From Schistocerca nitens (lineage: Eukaryota > Arthropoda > Insecta > Orthoptera > Acrididae): a stretch of DNA of 64,000 bases. The notes beneath the pieces were generated by a model. It did no database searches. It was given only the letters and a program-made list of their open reading frames with translations, and was not told the DNA's origin. Shown here one piece after another: positions 55,900-64,000 of the stretch. Position 1 is the first letter of the stretch. Each line of letters opens with the position of its first letter. Position numbers and translations under genes: made by a program. The stretch lies in NCBI RefSeq assembly GCF_023898315.1, contig NC_064614.1, forward strand, positions 73,978,501 to 74,042,500, read 5' to 3'.

Positions 55900-56430
55900 A
55901 TCGGTACAAAATTACCCCTCACTGCTGTCAATGGCCAATACTTCTTACATTAATTAATTAATCCCGAAACATCGATGCTTTTGTAGGCAGTGTTTGGCAA
56001 TTAGATTATAATTCTTCCTTCGGAAGCCATTAAATACTTTCATAAGACCTTAATTTTCCATAAATCGAGACGGCAGGCCGTAAAATGGGCTCGTAAACCT
56101 AGTTTAATGACGGCGCCAAATTATTTAGAATACTCATTACGGCGGCGGCGGCGGCTCGGCTGGTCGCTGCGCTGACGTAGTGGGCTTTAGCGGCGCGTGG
56201 GTGGGTGGCGGGCGGCGACTGTCCTTGTAGTGTGACCGCGGGTCGCTAATTTTCTCCCGGGGTTATTACGGCGGCCGGTATCAAAGGCTCTCGCAAAATC
56301 AATTACCGGGCGCGTCAATCACTCGGGTACCGGCGCGCCTCTCCCGGCGTGCAGGCAGCATTTAGCACCTGTTCTCGCATCGCCGCTACACGGCCTCCGA
56401 CACCGCTGTTATTCCGCCAGCGTCAGACAA
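55900..56430. promoter_or_regulatory. Candidate non-coding regulatory island
   Basis: This CpG-rich block with no repeat signature carries TAAT-type motifs: attaattaattaatccc near 55950, ggcaattagattataattc near 55996 and aaaatcaattaccgggcgcg near 56297. It also has a CGG run near 56142. The pattern matches the island at 12930-13440. I infer a possible enhancer or conserved element from composition alone; it might instead be single-copy CpG-rich intergenic DNA. Confidence 0.3.
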
Positions 56431-56692
56431 AACGTGTTTAATGGCCTGCCACGGGACAGGTGGCTGCAAACGACTGCGTGGACACTGGGCCGCTCGGCTA
56501 AGGACGATCACAACTGGGAGAGTGATGACACGTTTGTCGGGAGTCAAACGTTCGTCACAGAACGGAATTATCTTGAACGCACTGACTGTAATGCTTTTAT
56601 GGGGTCGTGGAGATTAGTGCGCAGCGTAATGTAGGTACATTGGAGAAACAAAGCAGTTAGCCCCAGGAGACACCAGCATCTAGTCTTAGTGA

Positions 56693-57553
56693 AACTTCCT
56701 GGCCGATTAAATCTGTGAACCGGACCGAGACTCGAACTCGGGACCTTTGCCATCTGAGCTACCTAAGCACGACTCACGCTCCGTCCTCACAGCTTTACTT
56801 CTGCCAGTACCTCGTCTCCTACCTTCCAAACTTTACAGGAGCTCTCCTGCGAACCTCGCAGAATCAGCACTCCTGAAAGAAAGGACGTTGCGGAGACATG
56901 GCTTAGCCACAGCCAGGGGGATGTTTCCAGAATGAGATTTTCACTCTGCAGCGGAGTGTGCGCTGATATGAAACTTCCTGAGTGAGATTTTCACTCTGCA
57001 GCGGAGTGTCCGCTCATATGAAACTTCCTGGCAGATTAAAACTGTATGCCGGACCGAGACTCAAACTCGGGACCTTTGACTTTCGCGGTCAAATGCTCTA
57101 CCATCTGAACTACCCAAGCACGACTCACGCTCCCTCCTCACAGCTTTACTTCTGCCAGTACATCGTCTCCTACCTTCCAAACTTTACATGAGCTCTCCCG
57201 CAAACCTTGCAGAACTAGCATTCCTGAAAGAAAGGATATTGCGGAGACATGGCTTAGCCACAGCCTGGGGGATGTTTCCAGAATGAGATTTTCACTCTGC
57301 AGCGGAGTGTGCGCTGATATGAAACTTCCTGGCAGATTAAAACTGTGTACCGGACCGAGACTCGAACTCGGGACCTTTGCCTTTCGCGGGCAAGTGCTCT
57401 ACCATCTCAGCTAGCCAAGCACGACTCACGCCCCGTCCTCACAGCTTTACTTCTGCCAGTCCCGAGTTCGAGTCTCGGTCCGGTACACAGTTTTATTCTG
57501 CCAGGAAGTTTCATGTCAGCGCACACTCCGCTGCAGAGAAAATCTCATTTGGG
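56693..57553 (-). mobile_element. Tandem tRNA-like composite within one 15-bp target duplication
   Basis: An exact 15-bp duplication, atctagtcttagtga, lies at 56678-56692 and 57554-57568. Between them, three minus-oriented units follow in tandem (about 56693-56980, 56981-57300 and 57301-57460), then a short plus-oriented unit end (57461-57553) that folds back on the third. Each unit holds the tRNA-like core (cggaccgagactcgaactcg antisense) and the same ~250-bp tail. Confidence 0.88.
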
Positions 57554-57702
57554 ATCTAGTCTTAGTGATAGACCCAATTCACTCTTCTAGCTGAAGTCAG
57601 TAATCGATTATTAGATCCCATACAGCACGGTCGGTCACGGTGTCCAAAACTGCTGCGTGTGCAGAACTTGCTGCATGAGCTCGATCCGATGCCAAGGCTA
57701 AA

Positions 57703-57937
57703 CTGCGCTGACACCATGATTCTGCCGAGCTTAAGAAAGTCGCGCAGACCGCAAAATGCCCCACCTCAGCGCTGAATGAAATGTCGCGCTACCGAGCAGA
57801 GCCGAGACTGGCTCTGCTCGTTCTTTCTCGGAAGTACTGTCCTCGGTACAGAGCAACATTTCATTCAGCGCTAAGGTGGGCCATTCACCGTTCTGCACGA
57901 CTGTCTTCAGCTCGGCAGAATCACTGTGTCAGAGCAG
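57703..57937. repeat. 235-bp fold-back (hairpin) repeat
   Basis: The left arm (ctgcgctgacac, then gattctgccgagct and cagcgctgaatgaaatgt) is repeated inverted in the right arm (acatttcattcagcgct, agctcggcagaatc, gtgtcagagcag). A second, inner hairpin (gagcagagcc/ggctctgctc) sits at the centre, near 57797-57822. No target duplication was identified. It may be a MITE or the fused ends of a larger element. Confidence 0.8.
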
Positions 57938-58079
57938 TGTATCCTTTGCTATTTCTTCATGGTAAAATGGAAGGTCACAGGTCCAGTGTCTATACTGAAA
58001 GAGGCAGTCTAGAGATCAATCGCCAGGAGCCCGTAAAACTGGATTGGGACGACAGAAGAATGAGGCTTCTTAATATCTA

Positions 58080-59080
58080 CGAGGGCGAGTCAAAAGAAAA
58101 CCTTAAATGTTTTTTTTAAATATTATTTATTGTGCAGAAGTGGTACAAAGCTATATCGCTTTTCAATATAATCTCCCTCACGCTCAATGCAAGTCCTCCA
58201 GCGCTTACTAAGTGCATAAAATCCTTTAGAAAAGAATTCTTTTGGTAGTCCGCGCAACCAATCATGCGTCGCGTGGCGTACCTCCTCATCAGAACGGAAC
58301 TTCTTTCCCCCATTGCGTCTTTGAGTGGTCCGAACATATGTAAATCACTTGGGGCAGGGTCTGGTGAGTATGGTGGATGAGGTAGACACTCAAAACGCAG
58401 GTCTGTGATTGTTGCAACTGTTTCGTCCGTAGTAACGAGTCTTGCAAGGAAGCCATCACCTTCTCTTTCAAAGCGCCGAAGAAATTCTTTACAAGCATCA
58501 AGACGTCATTCTCTCATTTCAGGAGCCAACTGCCGTGCCACCCATCTTGCAGAAGCTTTGTGAAACTGGAGCACATCATGCACAATGTGGTGTGCTGACT
58601 CATGAATAATCTGTAAACATGCTGCAATGTCATTCAGTGTCACTCGGCGGTTTTCCTTCACTATGGCTTCAACTGCTGTAATGTTCTGTGGAGTCACAAC
58701 TCGTTGTGCCTGACCTGGATGAGGAGCGTCTTCCACTGACGTCACACCATTTGCGAACTTCCTACTCCATTCGTAGAATTACTGCTGTGACAAACGTGCA
58801 TCACCGTGCAGAACCTTCATTCGTCGATGAATTTCAATAGGTTTCACACTTTCACCACGCAAAAACCGAATAACAGAACGCGGTTCTTCCCTGGTGCAAG
58901 TTGCAAGTGGGGCGACCATCTTTATACTGACACTGTGACGGTATGGGTGCATCTGCACTATGCTGCCACCTCCAGGCCATTCTGCACGCAATTTGTAGCA
59001 CGCTTACCAACTTACAGTATAACTGCGCGAAATTTCGATTTGTTGCTACAAATTTAAGGTTTTCATTTGACTCGCCCTCG
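58080..59080 (-). mobile_element. Internally deleted mariner-type element
   Basis: TA flanks at 58078-58079 and 59081-59082. The inverted ends share CGAGGGCGAGTCAAA-GAAAACCTTAAAT. It is 1,001 bp. On the minus strand, from about 58924, the protein has MVAPLATCTREEPRSVIRFL, the RRMKV helix region and NRRVTLNDIAACLQI, then the first aspartate in VTTDET. This joins directly to a later segment (VATITDLRFECLPHPPYSPD, PAPSDLHMFGPL) with the third aspartate. The DNARPH motif is within the deleted part. Extra stops are present. Confidence 0.9.
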
Positions 59081-59149
59081 TATGATGTAGCCGCATAGTC
59101 GATGGGTACTAGCAATTGGCTATAAATGATATTAAAACATATTTAAAAT

Positions 59150-59430
59150 TTACATGAAATATTTTCGCATTTCCGAATACGATCAACCATCGGCTGTATG
59201 AGGGATTGCCGACAATGAAATTTTGTGCCGGACCGGGACTCGAAACCGGATGTTTCACTTCAGTCGTTTTGGTTTTTAATGCTCTGCTCAGAGCTGGATT
59301 CAAACTTCCATATGTCGTCATTTATGCGTCACAGCTTGTAGTGGTACACACATTATGTAAATCCCACTGTAAGGGAGGACATTTTAACAGAAAGTCACCG
59401 CTTGTTGTCGGGGGATAAATACGATACTGC
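59150..59430 (-). repeat. tRNA-related repeat, probable
   Basis: Antisense tRNA-like wording (gtgccggaccgggactcgaa at 59226) sits within a longer block (accatcggctgtatgaggga to the right of 59180; gtaagggaggacattttaac near 59371) that I recognise as dispersed in locust DNA. Borders are approximate and no target duplication is seen. Confidence 0.5.
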
Positions 59431-60360
59431 AATGTCTCTGTTGTTAAGAACAATAATACATTGTTCCTTCAGACATACATGCACGTCCGAAGGAGCATTG
59501 CATTGTTCAAAACAGATACTGCAGTATCGTACTTTAGTTGACGAAGAAAGATCTACACATTTAGAGCGCTCAGCAGACGAGATTTATTGTGCTGTACGTA
59601 TAGAAGCGCTTTGTGTGAAATTGGCAGGCGTGGAGCACATGATAAAACTGGTAGTACGAACAATAAATTTTCTGAAGTGTCACGTACTGTTGCACTGTCA
59701 GTTACAACACTATTCAATAAAACTGAACGAAGAACATGGAGACTTTACATAAGAAAAGTACGTTGGTTAAATGAAGGTGCATGGCTGGAACGATTTTTCG
59801 ATTTGGGACACGCAATTGTTGAATTTGTGACGGAAAAAGAAGTGCAGGAACGAAAATGAGAACATCCGGCAGATATTGTATACCTCGCATTTTATCTGGA
59901 CCTATCACTGCCAACAGTAAGACATTGAAAGGTGAGAAATAACTTACTTTTGATTTGGTGGGACGCATTTAATAACTAAATCACATTGTGGGTGGGGATA
60001 AATTCGAAAATGATAACCGCCTATTTTCCTAAGCTCAGTGGCATTAAAGAAAACGCAAGGATGCAAGGATTAAAGAATTCGTAGCAGCCGTGCAAGAATT
60101 ACAAGGATAGTGTTTAGGACAATGCCAATATTATACTAGTTTTCGAGCTGCTTCCGACATCGCTTGCATTTTCATTTGATAGCACCACCGTGCATGTGTA
60201 GATGCTAACGGTTGATCTCCAGTGAATTTCCCGTTGAAAATGGAAATTTTTTTACGTCTAAACTGTCCAGTTTGTCTACGTTGTTGCCCATCTCCATAAC
60301 TGCACACATAAAAAAAAATAATAAATAAAAATAAATGCATCACCCCTGTTCCCAGAACTC
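59431..60360. other. Stretch without recognised features
   Basis: Open frames at 59402-59859 have no recognisable domain. No named repeat is supported. Confidence 0.35.
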
Positions 60361-60369
60361 CTGAAGATA

Positions 60370-61062
60370 GACATTGATTGTGGATATTGTATCAGAAACA
60401 TAGTCCCTTTAACAGTTCAGAGATGTCACTAAACCCGACCAAAGATGTAAACAACCATGAATGACCAGCACCTATTGGGTGGAGGGGGTGCGACAGCCAA
60501 TCAGCTCCAGTTATTCCACCAGGAAGGAGGTACACGTCTCGTCTGTAGTTCAACCATGCCTAGATGGTCAATACCACGGTTAGATCGCGCCCACATTGTT
60601 ACTTTGTGCCAGCAGGGCTCTCAACAAGGGAAGTGTCCAGGCATCTCGGAGTGAACCAAAGCAATGTTGTTCGGACATGGAAGAGATACAGAGAGACAGG
60701 AACTGTAGATGACATACCTCGCTCAGGCCGCCAAATGCCTACTACTGTAGTGGATGACCGTTACCTACGGATTACGGATCGGAGGAACCCTGACAGCAAC
60801 GCCACCTTGTTGAATAATGCTTCTCGTGCAGCCACAGGACGTCGTGTTACGACTCAAACTGTGCGCAATAGGCTGCATGATGCGAAACTTCACTCCCGAC
60901 GTCCATGACGAGGTCCATCTTTGCAACCACGACACCATGTAGCGCGGTACAGATGAGCCCAACAACATGTCGAATGGACCGCTCAGGATTGGCATCACGT
61001 TCTCTTCACCGCTGTGATCGCATATGCCTTCAACCAGACATGTGTCGCAATGGCGATGGGAG
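60370..61062 (+). pseudogene. Tc1-like element, 3'-truncated
   Basis: The leader (attgattgtggatattgtat) and the start of a transposase from ATG 60558 (MPRWSIPRLDRAHIVTLCQQ) are present. A frameshift near 60625 moves to STREVSRHLGVNQSNVVRTW, then TVRNRLHDAKLHSRRP and a stop at 60906. Reading resumes to the region of the first catalytic aspartate (WHHVLFT), which is damaged. Everything beyond 61062 is missing. Confidence 0.85.
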
Positions 61063-62639
61063 GTAGGGCTGTTGACAAAATATCGATATATCGGTATCTT
61101 TCACCAAAAATATCGATGTATGCTGGCTGTGTTTCCTCAGATTTGTCGATATAGAAATGGTGATATCTAGATCCGATATTTCTTTTTCACGTATTTTTCA
61201 CAATTTTCGGTAAATATTTGTTGTCCTTTAGAAATTGTAGTAGAACAGACTTTTATTTTCAATACGTGCAGGTGTCCTACTACATTTAGAGCTTTCATCA
61301 CGTCCAGTCTCCCTCCATGATTTATGATGTATCTACGTGTGGTAGAAGAGAAGAAGTCCGTTTGCACTGGGAGGTGGCGCTACCAACAGAAACTGGAACG
61401 TTTAGCTTGACCATGCAATTTTTACACTACAGCTGCTATGTCGTTGGTGTTGGCAGAAATGAAAAAACTGGTAAGTCGACCTGAAGTGTTCCGGACAAAT
61501 GAGATATTGACGAAACCGAACGACATACCCCTCGGACACCTTTTATTGTACCCCTTACATGCAGTTACCATGGTTAGCAAAGTGGTTATCGCCAAGTGAA
61601 CGTGCATCGTTTTCCTTTCAGTTCTTGATCTGAGGGCAACAGGCAGGCTTGTTAATGTACAGAATATCTGATAATAAATCAATACGTAAATATACAGCTC
61701 TAAAAGCGGCTGTATATCTACAATGTGCAACCGACATTTTATAGGCAGGTACGCCCCTATCTCTACTCTCGATAGCTCGACGAACCGATACATTTTCTCA
61801 GTATATCGAGAGCCAATAACCACTTGCTTTTAATTAATCCATATATCGAATTCCCGATTTTTTAAAATATCGTCCTAGTGGGGGAAGTGTGCATCCAGGT
61901 AATAGAGCTACTGCACTTGAGCCAGAGCTAAACATATTTTTGTGGTATTAATATAGGCTGATTCATTGTTCCAGTCGAGGTTGCATATGATGCCTGAATG
62001 TTCGTCAAACCAATAACGTATACGTACAGCTCTGTGAAGACTGCTGTTGTCACCGTGGAATGTGCAGGTGTCTACTGCACACTCATCAAGAAGATGTAGA
62101 AGAAAGAGCAACATTTGGTTGGCTGAGAATGTTGAAATGTACGTCTCGACTCATGCTGACGATAACACCACTTAAGACATCACTGAATCACCTATGGCAC
62201 GCTCCACACACTGCAGGCTAAATGTCTCGTTTAACCGTCGCTACAATTGACGTATTGTGTCTTTTGAAAAGAATCAAAACTTGGAGTAGCTTCGTAAACT
62301 TTCCCGCCGTAGTAACTGATGACATAAATGTTGGGTCTCCAGTCGGAACATACTGTCATGCTGACATAATATTTTGGGCGGTCCACCTGGCCGCCATCTT
62401 CAGTTTCTTTTATACACCTCCTGAAGGTCCACCGCGTGTGCTAAAACATAACTGCCCTCTAACGCAAAGCACGACAGCACACCATTGGTGAAAACACCCG
62501 GAAATGATAAATCGATATCAGACACTGTTCGCACAATTTGATAGCCTAAACAAAGACCGTTGTTTTTTAATATGAATTAAAACAGGGTTCTAATTCTTAC
62601 TTAATGGACACCCGTCCTTTCTGTTTACAATATTGTCAG
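61063..62639. other. Stretch rich in TATCGATA-type motifs at its ends, otherwise unassigned
   Basis: 61064-61160 (tagggctgttgac, atatcgatatatcgg) and 61795-61877 (atatatcgaattc, aaatatcgtccta) form loosely inverted ends about 800 bp apart, suggesting a decayed hAT-like non-autonomous element. No clean 8-bp duplication is found. 61878-62639 shows nothing I can name. Confidence 0.3.
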
Positions 62640-63720
62640 ATAGCCGGATTTCAATAGCTTCTTTCACTACACAGTCTCCATAACGCCACGCAGAGCAACC
62701 ACATGTGTCTCATCGTACAACATTTTATGTCTTTCAGTAAGACAATGTTCCGTAACCGCAGATTTTCTGGCTGAAATGAACGTGATGGTGCTAAAATATA
62801 GGCTTTCCCGCAATGGCAGAGAATTTTGTAGACACTGGACTCCCTCAAACCCATATCATCCTTCACTGATCGCAGCTGCACTCTAATCTTAGATGGCGAA
62901 ATATAGGAACGCCTCCGATTTGCTTGTATTTTCCCTTGATTCCCTCAATACGTCCTGTCTGTGGAGCACGAGGGATCTGATTGTCGGTGTGAAAATTCTG
63001 TTTATCTGATTATCGATGTAAACATTCTGCTTGAACACTGCTTTTACGTGATCCATTTCTTGCGTCAAACTATCTGCATCTGAGATGGTATAAGTTCTTT
63101 TTACCAACATAAGCAGGACCCCTTTGCGTTGTTATAATGGACGACAAATTAATACGCATGAAAATATCCGTCCGTATGCGTGGGCTCACAATAAACACTG
63201 TGTCCCAGTGTCCCATCATTCCTCCTGTAGACCAAGACATCTAAAAATGGAAGTTTTCCATCTTTTTCGACTTGCATTACGATGCAAACAAGTAAAATGA
63301 CCTAGGAAACGATCCAGGGCATCCCTCTCAAGTATCCATACCATAAACGTATCGTCGACGTATTTAAAAAACAAGTTGGTTTAAAGAGCGCCGTCTTCAG
63401 TGCCGTCTCCTCAAAATTTTCCACAAACAAATTCGGCGACTATGGGGGACACCTGGGTTCCCCATAGCCATTCCGTCAGTTTGTTCATAGTACTTGCCAT
63501 GAAATAAAAAAATATTCCGAAGTCCGACGTCAGCACGTGGACACAAAGCTTTGTTGTTTCTTCGTCCAATTCTTCACCAATTAACTGTCAAGAATCTTCA
63601 AAAGGAACTCTGTAAAAAGGAAACACAACATCAAAACTAACGAGCAATTCCGTGAGACTGAGACACGCTGAATAAAGGCCAGTCAACTGGAAATATGATG
63701 TTCGCATTATCCGACATGGG
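62640..63720 (-). pseudogene. Penelope-like retroelement (RT plus GIY-YIG), decayed
   Basis: Minus-strand pieces run in order from right to left. LLVSFDVVFPFYRVPFEDS (63660-63590) is followed by TTKLCVHVL and MNKLTEWLWGTQVSP (RT palm). FKYVDDTFMVWI (catalytic YVDD, about 63375-63340) is followed by GKLPFLDVLVYRRNDGTLGH-like text, LVKRTYTISDADSL (63110) and LRSVKDDMGLRESSVYKILC, then HCGKAYI (62880-62800, start of GIY-YIG). This order is that of Penelope-like elements. Several stops and frameshifts inactivate it. The fold-back element at 63727 begins at its right edge. Confidence 0.85.
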
Positions 63721-63726
63721 GGCTGA

Positions 63727-64000
63727 CAAGGGAACCTCCCCATCGCACCCCCACTTGGCACAGTGGATAGGCCTTGATAAACTGAACACAGATCGAGTGA
63801 GAAAACAGGAAGAAGTTGTGTGGAACTGTGAAAAAATAAGCAAAATATACAAACTGAGTAGCCCATGCGCCACATAGGCAACATCAAGGCAAACAAAGCT
63901 CGGGAGCGCCGTGGTCCCGTGGTGGCGTGAGCAGCTATAGAAGGAGAGGTCCTTGGTTCAAGTCTTCCCACGAGTGAAAATTTTACTTTGTTTATTTTTG
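63727..64000. mobile_element. Fold-back element, copy 3 (cut by the window end)
   Basis: It starts CAAGGGAACCTCCCCATCGC after tga (63724-63726). The arm follows copies 1 and 2 through gaactgaa-type text (aaactgaacacagatcgagt, aggaagaagttgtgtggaac). The tRNA-like block is at 63907-63972 (gccgtggtcccgtgg, ggttcaagtcttcc). The rest lies outside the window. Confidence 0.9.

Noticed and set aside
59402..59859. Overlapping open frames as a host exon
   Set aside because: No domain recognised and no splice-site logic; coding status cannot be supported.

Overview
This window is insect genomic DNA and consists almost entirely of repeats. I found no host protein-coding gene, no rRNA gene and no free-standing tRNA gene. 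The closest match is a large orthopteran genome, probably an acridid locust or grasshopper of the Schistocerca type. The reasons are the very numerous tRNA-derived SINEs, a 5S-rRNA-derived SINE, many decayed LINEs whose EN-RT wording I recognise from that group, and a mix of Tc1/mariner, hAT, gypsy and Penelope-like elements. The assignment rests on recognition, not on a search.

Layout. 1-3400: a complete Tc1-like transposon with an open transposase, then LINE debris carrying a SINE. 3407-9060: a full gypsy LTR retrotransposon on the minus strand, with 490-bp LTRs and a 5-bp target duplication. 9061-12290: LINE fragments, a shortened DD41D transposon and SINEs. 12930-13440: a GC-rich non-repeat island. 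13618-15327: an internally deleted hAT element with an exact 8-bp duplication. 15508-18720: a solo LTR and a LINE carrying three younger insertions. 18942-24631: a broken mariner, a second near-identical Tc1-like element and another broken mariner. 25074-26225: a 1.15-kb fold-back element nested in a SINE. 27965-35066: a 7,102-bp satellite of a 53-bp unit, exactly 134 units.

35500-49500: SINEs, LINE fragments on both strands, Penelope-like and Tc1/mariner remnants. 49690-52340: a CR1/Jockey-like LINE split by a second fold-back element. 53900-61062: three internally deleted or truncated Tc1/mariner elements, a tandem tRNA-like composite with a 15-bp target duplication and a second GC-rich island. 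61063-64000: a Penelope-like element and the start of a third fold-back element.

Function. Only the two Tc1-like transposases (1182-2204 and 21380-22402) look intact. The gypsy element is one frameshift and one RNase H substitution from an intact coding set. The rest are relics, non-autonomous passengers or satellite. The most interesting material is (1) the fold-back family with tRNA-like modules in both inverted arms and 3-bp TNA duplications, (2) tRNA-like repeat units that sit in the genome as head-to-head or tandem composites within one target duplication, (3) the 53-bp satellite with 12-unit and 20-unit higher-order structure, and (4) the D-D-32-E spacing of the intact Tc1-like transposases.
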